64,000 nt of DNA from an uncultured Dehalococcoidia bacterium (GTDB taxonomy: Bacteria > Chloroflexota > Dehalococcoidia > Lucifugimonadales > UBA3495), in NCBI GenBank assembly GCA_951812535.1, contig CATOSK010000006.1, positions 372,001 to 436,000 of the forward strand, in the 5' to 3' direction. Below the pieces are notes generated by a model. That model was not told the DNA's origin. It ran no database searches and worked only from the letters and a program-made list of their open reading frames with translations. This document shows, one piece after another, positions 32,774 through 41,505 of this stretch. The position numbers and the translations under genes were made by a program. Numbering within the stretch: position 1 is the first letter of the stretch; the number at the start of each line of letters is the position of its first letter.

Positions 32774-34150
32774 TTAGTCTTCGCGGAAGGTGGCGGGGAC
32801 GGTGCGGCGGCCGATCTGGACTTCGGTTCTGAGGAATTCGCCTTCTTTGATGTCGTATAGGGGGACTAATGGGAAGACGCGGCTGAAGAGGAGCATGAGC
32901 ATGGAGACGAAGGCGAAGGTGGCGCCGATGATGATCATTTCGGCGGGGGCGGGCACGTAGCTGTGCCAGGTGAAGGAGAAGAGGCCACGGTTGGCGAGGC
33001 CGGGGACGATGATGATGTAGCGTTCGAGCCACATTCCGATGTTGACGGAGATGCAGGCGAGGGACATGATCCAGAGGTTGCGGCGGGCGGCGCGGGTGAG
33101 CCAGAGGGCGACGGGGATGAAGTAGGTGGTGATGACGAAGACGAGGGTCCAGCCGCTGATGGGCCATTCGAAGAATTGGAGGTTGCGGACGGCGATCTCG
33201 TCGGCCTCGCGCCCGTAGATGCCGAAGATGACCTCCATGACGAAGAAGTAGAACCAGCCGGTGGCGACGACGATGAGGAGGCGTCCGAGGGCGTCGATGT
33301 GCTCGTGGCGGATGTAGTCCTGCCAGCCGTAGATATAGCGGAGGATGATCATGACGAAGGCGACGGCGGAGACGCCGGAGTGGACTGCGCCGACGACGAA
33401 GTAGGGGGCGAAGATGGTGGAGTGCCAGGACTTGACGGCGACGGCCATGCCGAAGTCCCAAGAGACGATGGAGTGGACGGAGACGAAGACGGGGAGGATG
33501 AGGGCGGAGAGGAGGACGCCGGCGATGATCTGGAGCTTCCACTGGCGGGGGTTGCCCTCCCAACCCATAGCGAGGAGGGAGTAGATGCGGTGGGCCCAGC
33601 CGGTGGTGTGGTCGCGGAGGACGGCGAAGTCGGGGACGAGGGCGATGAGGACGAAGAGGGTACTGGAGGTGAGGTAGGTGAGGATGGCGGAGGGGTCCCA
33701 GACGAGGGGGGTGCGGATGTTGGGCCAGATGCCGCGGGCGAAGTCGTAGGGGAAGGCCCAGTAGAGGATGCGCCAAGGGCGCCCGGTGTGGATGATGGGC
33801 ATGATCATGGCGGTCATGAGGGAGAAGATGGTGAGGACCTCGGCGGCGCGGGTAGCGGGGCGGCGCCATTCGGCCTTGGCGAGGCGGAGGATGGCGGAGA
33901 GCATGACGCCGGCGTGAGAGATGCCGATCCAGAAGACGAAGTTGGTGATGAAGAAGCCCCAGACGATGGGGCGGTTGAGGCCGGTGATGCCGAGGCCGCG
34001 GTCGATCATGATGCCGATGGTGATGGCGGCGACGAGGACAATGGTTGCCAGGAAGCCGATGACGGGCCAGAACCAGCGGGGGGTATCGAGGATAGACCGG
34101 AGGAGGTCGCGGTTGATCTCGGGGGCGGAGAGGGCCCTACCTTCCTGCAT
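32774..34150 (-). CDS. actC: ActC: NrfD/PsrC-type quinol-binding membrane subunit
   Basis: A 458-residue protein with about ten membrane helices. GFFITNFVFWIGISHAGVML and MIMPIIHTGRPWRILYWAFP are characteristic of ActC, as is NIGMWLERYIIIVPGL near the end. This subunit binds menaquinol and is thought to take part in proton translocation. Its C-terminus LVPLYDIKEGEFLRTEV aligns with that of the upstream paralogue. Codons end almost exclusively in C or G, which produces long acidic open frames on the opposite strand that are not genes. Confidence 0.92.
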   Translation of the reverse strand: MQEGRALSAPEINRDLLRSILDTPRWFWPVIGFLATIVLVAAITIGIMIDRGLGITGLNRPIVWGFFITNFVFWIGISHAGVMLSAILRLAKAEWRRPATRAAEVLTIFSLMTAMIMPIIHTGRPWRILYWAFPYDFARGIWPNIRTPLVWDPSAILTYLTSSTLFVLIALVPDFAVLRDHTTGWAHRIYSLLAMGWEGNPRQWKLQIIAGVLLSALILPVFVSVHSIVSWDFGMAVAVKSWHSTIFAPYFVVGAVHSGVSAVAFVMIILRYIYGWQDYIRHEHIDALGRLLIVVATGWFYFFVMEVIFGIYGREADEIAVRNLQFFEWPISGWTLVFVITTYFIPVALWLTRAARRNLWIMSLACISVNIGMWLERYIIIVPGLANRGLFSFTWHSYVPAPAEMIIIGATFAFVSMLMLLFSRVFPLVPLYDIKEGEFLRTEVQIGRRTVPATFRED

Positions 34151-34414
34151 GGTGTCCCTCCGGGTTTAAAACGCTCGGGGGCGTCGCAAGGTAACTTGTC
34201 GCAACGCCGCTCCCTCGCTCCGGCCAGTGGCCGGGGACTCCCGCTGTGGCGGGGGGGTGGGCGGGGGCGGGGTAGGCAACAGCCTGCCCCGGGCGGAGGC
34301 CGGGGTTGCCCAGCGGGCCGGTTCCCGGGTGATTTCCTGTGTTGGCGCTAGTTGTCATTGTCACTTCGTTGCAGCTAGTTGTTTTCCGGCCGGGCGAGCG
34401 TTTTAGAGAGATTC
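34151..34414. repeat. AACTTGTC hairpin and CCGGCCAGTGGCCGG palindrome between two NrfD-type genes
   Basis: One hairpin unit (about 34179-34212) has the conserved 18-base loop with AACTTGTC and arms related to GGCGTCG / CGCCGCC (one mismatch). The 15-bp palindrome CCGGCCA-G-TGGCCGG lies at 34220-34234. Confidence 0.65.
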
Positions 34415-35839
34415 TTACTCGGGTTTGGCGAGGACCATGTACTCGCCGCGGAAGAGGCGGTCCTTGGTCTGGTAGAGGGCGCCTTCCTTGACCTCCCAGA
34501 GGGAGATGAGGGGGAGGATGCGGGCGGCGACGAGGTAGACGAAGGCGGCGAGGGCTATGCCTCCGATTACGATGAAGATGTCCCAGAGGTCGGGGAAGAC
34601 GGGGGGCGGGACGCGGCTGAGGCCGAGGTCGTAGATGTCGCCGGAGTTGAAGGCGGCGACGAACATGCGGAGCTGGAAGAGGAGGTTGCCGCAGAGGATG
34701 GAGAGTCCGGCGAGGGAAGGTCCCCAGTCGCTTTTACGGAGGGGGTTCCAGATGAGCATGAAGAAGGGGATGAAGAAGATGAGGATGACGTTGGCCCAGA
34801 AGATGCCGGTGTAGGACTCGAAGATGAGGTATTTGATGAGGTTCTGCTCGACTTCGAGGCGTCCGTACCACATGGTGATGAAGAAGGCGAAGAGGTGGTA
34901 GGTCCAGAGGAGGGTGAGGCCGAGCTGGACTTTGCTGGCGGACCAGAAGGGGGAGCGTCCTATGTAATTGTCGTAGCCGCCTCTGCGCCGCATGATGAAG
35001 GCGATGATGAGGGTGAGGCTGATGGCGGACTGGAATCCGGTGATGGTGTAGAGGGGCGGGAGGATGGAGTCCTTCCAGCCGGGGATGAGGCTCATGGCGA
35101 AGTCGCTGACGATGAGGAACTGGACGAAGATGAGCATCATGAAGTAGAGGGCGCCCAGGATGGCGAGGGAAGCCTTCTGGTAGAACCACTGGCGCTTGGT
35201 GCCGAACCAGTGGCCGGAGAGCATCCGGTAGAGGGCGCCGCGGAAGCCGGTGGCGGTGCTGCGGGACTCGGCCATGTCGGGGACGGCGGAGAGCCAGAGA
35301 ATGGCGAGGGAACAGAGGGCGAGGGCGATGATTCCGAGGAGGTTCCACCAGTGAGGAGCGCCGATGGGGACCTCCATCCAGAGGGTGCGGCGGATGGCGA
35401 GCTCACCGTGGACGCCGGGGCCGAAGTTGGGGTTGTTGATGGGTGGGAGGGCGTAGATGAGGGGTATGTAGAGGATGACGTTGAGGATGCCGAGGACGGC
35501 GAAGAGCTCGGATATCCGGGAGATGGGTCTGCGCCAGTGGTTCTTGGTGATGCGGAAGGCGATGGCGAACAGGGGGGCCGAGCCGGTGACCAGGAAGACA
35601 AAGGAGAACATGGCGGCGTAGTAGCCCCAGGGTCCGTGCTGGGAGAATCCGTCGGTGGACACCCGGAGGATGAATCCGACCACGCCGAGGATGGCGAGGA
35701 CGCCGGTGACGATGAGGGCGGTGCGGTAGAGAGACGGGAGGGTGCGGCGTTTTTCCTCGACGTCGGCGGAGATGCCGGGCTTGTCGGGAAAGACCCACAT
35801 GTCCGGCGGGAAGGGGCTATGTTGGGAATGTTCAGCCAT
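34415..35839 (-). CDS. Second NrfD/PsrC-type membrane subunit of alternative complex III (ActC/ActF-like)
   Basis: A 474-residue protein with about ten membrane helices. Unlike ActC it has a longer cytosolic N-terminus (HSQHSPFPPDMWVFPDKPG) and the segments SAPLFAIAFRITKNHWRRPI and FFITMWYGRLEVEQNLIKYL. The ending LISLWEVKEGALYQTKD parallels ActC. In the Rhodothermus complex the second NrfD-type subunit is ActF, encoded after ActE. Here a homologous protein is encoded between the iron-sulfur subunit and ActC, so I call it ActF-like by role, not by proof. Confidence 0.8.
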   Translation of the reverse strand: MAEHSQHSPFPPDMWVFPDKPGISADVEEKRRTLPSLYRTALIVTGVLAILGVVGFILRVSTDGFSQHGPWGYYAAMFSFVFLVTGSAPLFAIAFRITKNHWRRPISRISELFAVLGILNVILYIPLIYALPPINNPNFGPGVHGELAIRRTLWMEVPIGAPHWWNLLGIIALALCSLAILWLSAVPDMAESRSTATGFRGALYRMLSGHWFGTKRQWFYQKASLAILGALYFMMLIFVQFLIVSDFAMSLIPGWKDSILPPLYTITGFQSAISLTLIIAFIMRRRGGYDNYIGRSPFWSASKVQLGLTLLWTYHLFAFFITMWYGRLEVEQNLIKYLIFESYTGIFWANVILIFFIPFFMLIWNPLRKSDWGPSLAGLSILCGNLLFQLRMFVAAFNSGDIYDLGLSRVPPPVFPDLWDIFIVIGGIALAAFVYLVAARILPLISLWEVKEGALYQTKDRLFRGEYMVLAKPE

Positions 35840-35842
35840 CTA

Positions 35843-35975
35843 AAACGCTCCCGCGTGATGATAGGAGACTTGTCTAAGCATCACGCGCTCGCTCCGCTTT
35901 TGATTGAAAACGCTCGCCCGCAGCGCAAGGCAACTTGTCTCAACGCTGCGCGCTCGCTCCGCTGGGCGGGGACTC
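35843..35975. repeat. Two AACTTGTC hairpin units
   Basis: Unit 1: stem CGCGTGATG (35852-35860) / CATCACGCG (35879-35887), 18-base loop. Unit 2: stem CGCAGCG (35919-35925) / CGCTGCG (35944-35950), 18-base loop. The arms differ completely between units but both pair perfectly. GCGGG-GACT-CCCGC, a second short hairpin, follows unit 2. Confidence 0.85.
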
Positions 35976-36079
35976 CCGCTGCGGCGGGGGAGTGTCTGGT
36001 CACTTGGTGGTGCTGCATCGTGGTTATCTTATCCGTTCCTGCGCTGCGGGGGAATGACGCAGGAAAGGGGATGGTTGGC

Positions 36080-36859
36080 TTATGCCTTGTCCAGGGGGTA
36101 GGGTTCGACTTTCTTGAGGTAGATGACGCTGGGCTTGGTGGCGCCTTCCTCCATGAGCCGGTAGCCGCGGGTCTCGCGCTCGTACTCGTGGTGGATGTCG
36201 TGCTTGTTGACGTCGTCGAAGTAGGGCCTGATCCGGGAGGTCTCGTCCAACTGGTCCCCGAACATGAGGGCGTTGGTGGGGCAGGCCTGGGCGCAGGCGG
36301 GGGCGTAGTTGCCCTGCTCCAGGGATGCGTCGGTGAGGCGCTCTCCCCGGGTGCGCTCCTGCTGGAGCTCGCCGCGGCGGAGGCGCTGGACGCAGAAGGT
36401 GCACTTTTCGGTGATGCCCCGGCTGCGGACGGTGACGTCGGGATTGAGCTGGTTCTGGAGGCGTTCCGGCCAGGTAGGGTGCCACCAGTTGAAGAAGCGG
36501 ACCTGGTAGGGGCAGTTGTTGATACAGTACCGCGTTCCGACGCAGCGGTTGTAGACCTGGACGTTCAGGCCCTCCGGGTTATGATAGGTGGCGTACACCG
36601 GGCACACCGGTTCGCAGGGGGCGTTCTCGCAGTGCTGGCAGAGGACCGGGATGAACCGGGCCTTGACGTTGGGGTACTCTCCCTCCCAGTAGCGCTCGAT
36701 GCGGATCCACTCGTAGGCGCGGCGCTGGAGGAAGGAATCCTTGTCGTTCATGGGGATGTTGTTCTCGGCCTGGCAGGCGACGACACAGGCCTGGCAGCCC
36801 GTACACTTGTCCAGGTCGACGATCATTCCCCACTTGTGATCCGTTCGGTTAGTTACCAT
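36080..36859 (-). CDS. ActB2-like iron-sulfur subunit of alternative complex III
   Basis: A 259-residue ferredoxin-type protein that opens HKWGMIVDLDKCTGCQACVVACQ. Its Cys motifs are CTGCQACVVAC, CQHCENAPCEPVC, CVGTRYCINNC, CTFC and CAQACP, enough for four cubane-type clusters as in the ActB2 domain. It transfers electrons between the quinol site of ActC and the cytochromes. In many complexes this domain is fused to ActB1 in a single protein; here it is a separate gene, more than 450 bases downstream of actB1, with a hairpin array between them. Confidence 0.9.
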   Translation of the reverse strand: MVTNRTDHKWGMIVDLDKCTGCQACVVACQAENNIPMNDKDSFLQRRAYEWIRIERYWEGEYPNVKARFIPVLCQHCENAPCEPVCPVYATYHNPEGLNVQVYNRCVGTRYCINNCPYQVRFFNWWHPTWPERLQNQLNPDVTVRSRGITEKCTFCVQRLRRGELQQERTRGERLTDASLEQGNYAPACAQACPTNALMFGDQLDETSRIRPYFDDVNKHDIHHEYERETRGYRLMEEGATKPSVIYLKKVEPYPLDKA

Positions 36860-36875
36860 TCTCTCTGAATCGCTC

Positions 36876-37262
36876 TCCCGCAGCGCAAGGCAACTTGTCT
36901 AAACGCTGCGTGTTCGCTCCGCTTTTATCTCAATCGCTCCCGCGTGATGCGAGGAAACTTGTCTAAACATCACGCGCTCGCTCCGCTGGGCGGGGACTCC
37001 CGCTGCGGCGGGGGGTTTAATCGCTCCCGCGTGATGCGAGGAAACTTGTCTAAACATCACGCGCTCGCTCCGCTGGGCGGGGACTCCCGCTGCGGCGGGG
37101 GGTTTAATCGCTCCCGCGTGATGCGAGGAAACTTGTCTAAACATCACGCGCTCGCTCCGCTGAGCGGGGACTCCCGCTGCGGCGGGGGTTTAATCGCTCC
37201 CGCGCGATGCGAGGAAACTTGTCTAAACACAGTGTGTCGGTGAGCGGGGACTCCCGCTGCGG
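36876..37262. repeat. Hairpin array with an 87-bp tandem repeat
   Basis: One unit with arms CGCAGCG / CGCTGCG (36879-36910) is followed by four units starting at 36934, 37021, 37108 and 37194, a period of 87, 87 and 86 bases. Each of the first three has the stem CGCGTGATG / CATCACGCG, the 18-base loop with AACTTGTC, then CGCTCGCTCCGC and GCGGG-GACT-CCCGC. The last is decayed in its right arm. No protein gene is present. Confidence 0.9.
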
Positions 37263-37316
37263 CGGGGGGCGCTGCCGCCTGATTAGCGAAGGTGGCGCCA
37301 GGTGTTCCGTGCATGG

Positions 37317-39650
37317 CTAGTGAGCAGCTCCGCCGGGAGTGGTGGTCTTGATGACCTCCTCGCCCGGGTTGTTGTCTATCTGGTTGCCAACCTCCCGGTT
37401 GGTGAAGGAGCCTTCGAATTTGGCGATGCGGATGCTCCTGCCGGCGGCGGTGACCCGCACCCGGTTGGCCGCCCATGCCAGGCTGCCGGCCCCGTCCACC
37501 TGCCGGGTGGACAGGACGCTGATCACGTTGGCGCTGTCGCCGTCCCGCCCGGCCACCGCGTAGTCCGAACCCTGCTCGTGGCCCTGTCCCATGGGAACGC
37601 CAATGACATCCGGAGGCATTCCGGGGTTGGGATAGACGGGAGCGGTGATGGACCCTTCGGGAGCCGCTACCTGCACCAGGTCTCCTTCCCGGAAGCCCAG
37701 GCCGGCCATTCGGGAGGGGTTCATCTCGACCCAGGTCTGCCATGCGATGGTTGTCAGGGGATCGGGCGCCCCCTGGGCCCAGGGCAGATGGGAATTCCGC
37801 CCGTCCAGCAGGGTGTTGTGGGCGAAGGGAACGAGGTACAGGCCGTCGCCGGAGAACTCGGGCTGACTGGCCTTGTCGGCAATCATGCGGAGGATGTCGC
37901 CCGGCGGCTGCATACGGGGACCGGCATGGCCCTCGTCCCACCATCCGCCCTGGCGCAGCAGGTTGTTCCAGAACTCGGCGGCGGTGGCCCCTTCCACTGA
38001 TCCCCGTCCCAGTTCGAACAGGGCGTCGGAGGTCTCCCGGATCGCTTCCTGCATGTTGGCCCAAGGGAGGTTGTCAGCCCGGCCCGATTCCTGGGCCATG
38101 CTCAACAGGATATCCCCGAAGCTGCGGGGGTCCAGGTCGCTCAAAGGGTTCACCACCGGCTGTTGAATGCCAATCATCTGGTAGCCGGGTCCGGGGTTGG
38201 GGATGTCGCTGCCCCAGTCCTCGAGATACACCCGGTCGGGAAGTATCAGGTCGGCCATGGCCGTGGTCTCGTCCATGAAGGGCGAGAAGCTGACCACGAA
38301 TATATCCTCCCGGTCCAGCGTGTTCAACACGCCCACGGATCCGGGAAGGCCGTAAGCCGGGTTGGCCGAGTGGATCATGACCAGCTTGGCGTCCCCGCTC
38401 CGGACCGAGTTGAGGCCCGAAACCAATTCGGCCAGGGAGTTCACGCTTGATTGAGACGGGAGGCCGGACACCGGGCTACCCGGGTTGAACAGCAGGCCGC
38501 CCTTCTGCCCCGCACTGCCAACCAGGTAGTTCAGCGCGTAAATCGCTTCCAGGTTGAACAGGCCGTTGCTCTGCGCCGCCGCCGTGCCGCCGCCGATGGC
38601 CAGGGCCGGAGTGTGTCCGGCAAAGTCGCGGGCCAGGTCCCGGATGTAATCTCCCGGGGACTTCCCGTGGAGAATGCCCTCGGGAATTCCCAGTGTGGGA
38701 CCCACAGCATCGGGCGCAAATCCGTTCAGCGACTGGATGCCCTGGCCTCCGGTGAGAACGTCCACGTCCACGCCGGGCGCCTGGAGTCCCTCGGCCAGGA
38801 TCACCTGGGCCAGGCTCATGGCCAGGTAGCCTTCCATGCCGGGCTGGATGGGCAGCCACTTGTCGGCGGCGGCCGCTGTCATGGAATAGCGGGTATCGAC
38901 GTGAATGTGAGTGCCCCGCTGTTTGTTCTGAGGCGCGCCGGGGTCGGTGGCGTCCCGGCGGAACTCGCCGTACCCGGCCGACCAGCGGGTGGGGGACACC
39001 CAGGTGGAAAGGAAGTCGGCCCCGAAGGAGAGCAGGTAGTTGGCGTTGGCTATGTCCAGGTCGGGGAGCAGGTCCTGTCCGAATACGTTCTTGACCGCCT
39101 GGCGGTACACGCCCTGCTCAAGGGAGTCGAACCCCAGGTGAGTCCCGTTAAAGGCATCGGCGAAGCGGGAGGCGACCATGCCGAGGTGAGGGCCCGCCGG
39201 CTCGGTCATAATCAGCAGGCCATCGCCCTTGTCGCGGAGTTCGCCAGCCAGCCAGTCCAGCCCGTCGTCCCAGGTCATGGTGGTGAACCGGCCGGAGCCC
39301 CGCGGCCCGGTGCGGCGCATGGGGCCCGCAATGCGGTCCGGGTGGTACAGGGCCTGGAGCCCTGCGTCGCAGCGGGCGCTCTGGCGTCCCTGGTTGACCG
39401 GGTACATCGGGTTGCCCTGCACCTTCTTGGCGCGTCCTTCCATCACCCGGACCAGCACCCCTTCGCAGGAAGGGCACTGGCGGCAGAGGGTGGCGTACCA
39501 GTTGTCCCGCCCCTTAACCAGGTCCTCCGGCTGACGGGCCGGGCTCTGGATGCGCAGTTCCTGTCCTTCGCTTCCGAAGATGTCGCAGCCCACCGCGCCC
39601 ACCGCGGAGAGGCCCGCCCAAGCCAGGAAGTTGCGCCGAGTAAATTTCAT
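37317..39650 (-). CDS. ActB1-like molybdopterin-oxidoreductase-fold subunit
   Basis: A 777-residue protein starting MKFTRRNFLAWAGLSAVG, a Tat signal followed by a Cys (VGCD) that could be lipidated. The body resembles the catalytic subunit of the DMSO reductase family, but in alternative complex III this domain holds no Mo cofactor. An N-terminal CRQCPSCEGVLVRV is a shortened form (C-x2-C-x2-C) of the usual cluster site. Later segments such as VSFSPFMDETTAMADLILP and NTLLDGRNSHLPWAQ are typical of ActB1. I prefer the start at 39650 because the Tat motif follows directly. Confidence 0.9.
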   Translation of the reverse strand: MKFTRRNFLAWAGLSAVGAVGCDIFGSEGQELRIQSPARQPEDLVKGRDNWYATLCRQCPSCEGVLVRVMEGRAKKVQGNPMYPVNQGRQSARCDAGLQALYHPDRIAGPMRRTGPRGSGRFTTMTWDDGLDWLAGELRDKGDGLLIMTEPAGPHLGMVASRFADAFNGTHLGFDSLEQGVYRQAVKNVFGQDLLPDLDIANANYLLSFGADFLSTWVSPTRWSAGYGEFRRDATDPGAPQNKQRGTHIHVDTRYSMTAAAADKWLPIQPGMEGYLAMSLAQVILAEGLQAPGVDVDVLTGGQGIQSLNGFAPDAVGPTLGIPEGILHGKSPGDYIRDLARDFAGHTPALAIGGGTAAAQSNGLFNLEAIYALNYLVGSAGQKGGLLFNPGSPVSGLPSQSSVNSLAELVSGLNSVRSGDAKLVMIHSANPAYGLPGSVGVLNTLDREDIFVVSFSPFMDETTAMADLILPDRVYLEDWGSDIPNPGPGYQMIGIQQPVVNPLSDLDPRSFGDILLSMAQESGRADNLPWANMQEAIRETSDALFELGRGSVEGATAAEFWNNLLRQGGWWDEGHAGPRMQPPGDILRMIADKASQPEFSGDGLYLVPFAHNTLLDGRNSHLPWAQGAPDPLTTIAWQTWVEMNPSRMAGLGFREGDLVQVAAPEGSITAPVYPNPGMPPDVIGVPMGQGHEQGSDYAVAGRDGDSANVISVLSTRQVDGAGSLAWAANRVRVTAAGRSIRIAKFEGSFTNREVGNQIDNNPGEEVIKTTTPGGAAH

Positions 39651-39656
39651 GTCTAA

Positions 39657-39850
39657 AACGCTCCCGCGCAATGCGAGGTAACTTGTCGAAACATCACGCC
39701 CTCGACTTTCTGAAGCGCTCGGCCATGATGGGCAGTAACTTGTCTAAGCATCATGGCCTCGACTTTCTGAAACGCTCGCGCGTGATGAGATGTAACTTGT
39801 CGAAACATCACGCGCTCGCTCCGCAAGCGGGGACTCTGGTCTCAAGCGCT
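39657..39850. repeat. Three AACTTGTC hairpin units
   Basis: Unit 1 (39661-39705) has a mismatched stem CGCAATG / CATCACG. Unit 2: 10-bp stem GGCCATGATG (39721-39730) / CATCATGGCC (39749-39758). Unit 3: 10-bp stem GCGCGTGATG (39778-39787) / CATCACGCGC (39806-39815). The loops of units 2 and 3 are 18 bases with AACTTGTC at the same place. Confidence 0.85.
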
Positions 39851-39890
39851 CGCGGGGACTCCGCTCCGCGGGGGGTTGAGATGCCGGCCG

Positions 39891-40559
39891 CTACTTGTGA
39901 CATATGGTGCAGTCGGTGGCGGCGTTCAGTTCGCGGTGACAGTCCACGCAGGTGCCCATCTTCAGGGACTGGCCGGCCTGGGGCTGGACTTCGGTCATGC
40001 CGGCGACGTCGCCGTGACAGACGGAACAGGTCTCGCCCGCCGGCATCGGCAGGTCCACCGGGTCTCCCGTCCCCATGGGCAGGCTGACGGTCCGCTCCGG
40101 CCCGCTGGTCAGGAATCGGATGTGGGCTTCGTGGACGAACCGCACGTGGTCGGGGAGGCGGTGCACCCGCTCCCAGTCGATGGGGTTGTCGTCGTGGAAC
40201 CGGTCCACGACCCGCTGTATCTCATCCAGGTCAACGCTGACCTGGGTGCGGTCCACGGCGTTTTCGGCGTTAATCTGCCCGTGGCAGAACACGCAGTTCT
40301 CAACGGCGGGGACGGTGGCCGCCGCTCCCTTGGTCACGTTGCGGTGGCAGAAGGCACAGTCGATGCCCATGCCGCCCTCTTCCGGGGCGCCGGCGTGGAC
40401 GGTGTGGGGGAAGGCGATGGGCTGCGCGGGGGCGTCGCCCAAGCCGAAGGGGGGATTGGAGAACCACGAAACGGCCAGCACGATTACGACGAATCCGACG
40501 ATGGCGGTGACGACCAGACCGACGATGGCCAAGGGTATCATGTTGGCGTTGGGCAGCAT
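39891..40559 (-). CDS. actA: ActA: pentahaem cytochrome c of alternative complex III
   Basis: A 222-residue protein with an N-terminal membrane anchor (IPLAIVGLVVTAIVGFVVIV) and five CxxCH sites: CAFCH, CVFCH, CSVCH, CVDCH and CTICH. This equals the haem count of ActA. It is anchored outside the membrane and links ActB and ActE. The last haem site is only two residues from the C-terminus. It lies upstream of actB1 on the minus strand. Confidence 0.92.
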   Translation of the reverse strand: MLPNANMIPLAIVGLVVTAIVGFVVIVLAVSWFSNPPFGLGDAPAQPIAFPHTVHAGAPEEGGMGIDCAFCHRNVTKGAAATVPAVENCVFCHGQINAENAVDRTQVSVDLDEIQRVVDRFHDDNPIDWERVHRLPDHVRFVHEAHIRFLTSGPERTVSLPMGTGDPVDLPMPAGETCSVCHGDVAGMTEVQPQAGQSLKMGTCVDCHRELNAATDCTICHK

Positions 40560-40561
40560 GG

Positions 40562-40790
40562 TCTAAAACGCTCCCGCGTAATGGGATGCAACTCGTCTAA
40601 ACATCACGCGCTCGCTACGCTCTTGATTGAAAACGCTCGCCCGCAGCACAAGGCAACTTGTCTCACTGGTCTGAAGCGCTCGGCCATGATGGGCAGTAAC
40701 TTGTCTAAACATCATGGCCTCGCTCCGCAAGCGGGGACTCCCGCTGCGGCGTGGAGGTAGGGTTACGTTGGGGGCCGCGTCCCCCAAACC
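40562..40790. repeat. Hairpin units and a TTGGGGG palindrome upstream of actA
   Basis: Contains a degraded unit (AACTCGTC at 40590), a unit with its right arm lost (about 40630-40670), an intact unit with the 10-bp stem GGCCATGATG (40682-40691) / CATCATGGCC (40110+609 to 40719) around an 18-base loop, and a TTGGGGG (40768-40774) / CCCCCAA (40781-40787) hairpin. Confidence 0.75.
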
Positions 40791-40816
40791 CCCTGAGGGC
40801 TGTGTTCGGCGGGGGG

Positions 40817-41119
40817 TCATAGGAAGTACCGGTTCCAGAACAGGTTGAGGGTCTGCGGGGTGAAGAAGGCCGCCGTGATGAAAAGCACGAGGGCGATGAC
40901 GCCGCAGATCAGGCCGATTACGGTTAGCGGGATGCGGAGCTTGGAGAACGCAGGAGGATAATCGCCCGTGGCTACGCCCGACGGGATGAACGCGTGGGCG
41001 ATCATCATGCAGAAGGCGAAGGTGATGACCAAGGGGAAGAATATCCAGAGCAGGGTTAGCCAAGTGTGCAGGTTAGCCCAGTCAGCGCTGGTTAAACCGT
41101 TGGGGTCTGGAAATGGCAT
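40817..41119 (-). CDS. Small membrane protein heading the alternative complex III operon
   Basis: A 100-residue protein with two membrane segments (WLTLLWIFFPLVITFAFCMM and IPLTVIGLICGVIALVLFIT) and a short aromatic tail LNLFWNRYFL. I do not recognise the family. It is the first gene after the operon promoter and reads in the same direction as actA, so it may be a small accessory subunit or assembly factor of the complex (inference). Confidence 0.65.
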   Translation of the reverse strand: MPFPDPNGLTSADWANLHTWLTLLWIFFPLVITFAFCMMIAHAFIPSGVATGDYPPAFSKLRIPLTVIGLICGVIALVLFITAAFFTPQTLNLFWNRYFL

Positions 41120-41233
41120 GGTCGGTTGGTGATACTCGTCAGTGCTGTCCGGTTGGGGCGGTTGACGTTGACTGGCTTATCTCAACTTGGGGCCCGTTGA
41201 CCGTTATAATGGGGCCGGTCTGAGGCCTAGTGA

Positions 41234-41262
41234 AAATTATCACAACGTCCGGGGGGTGTCAA
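41234..41262 (-). promoter_or_regulatory. Sigma-70 promoter of the alternative complex III operon
   Basis: On the minus strand a perfect -35 TTGACA (41257-41262) and -10 TAATTT (41234-41239) are 17 bases apart; a TGTGATAAT overlaps the -10. It lies about 115 bases before the first gene of the operon. Confidence 0.65.
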
Positions 41263-41505
41263 GGGAATTTTTGGCAGGGATTGGGGCTGGCCGCGAGGTC
41301 TTTTCCTAGCGTGCGGGGCCCCAAGTCGGAGCCATTGGGAGACCCCGGCCACTGGCCGGAGCGAGCGCGGGCGGAGAAACCACCACCCATCCCCTACGCC
41401 CGCCGAGCGATATGATGAAGTTGAGCCTTTTGGAAAAGAACGGGGAACCCACCCAACAACCCTGCCGATGCCCGAGCGATTTGGACCAGGAACAGGAGGA
41501 AGTTC

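Noticed and set aside
32963..34351. Acidic open frame of about 460 codons on the plus strand
   Set aside because: Same codon-bias artefact, antisense to actC.
34379..36868. Very long acidic open frame on the plus strand (Glu/Asp/Gly-rich)
   Set aside because: It is the antisense of membrane helices with C-ending codons (ATC, CTC, TTC and GTC read backwards give Asp and Glu). The minus-strand proteins are recognised respiratory subunits and the frame crosses their boundaries and repeats.
36899..37147. Protein with perfect 29-residue repeats on the minus strand
   Set aside because: It is only the 87-bp hairpin array read in frame (87 is divisible by three). No ribosome site and no recognisable fold.
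36934..37262. CRISPR array
   Set aside because: The unit is a single 87-bp tandem repeat; the parts between hairpins are identical and not unique spacers.
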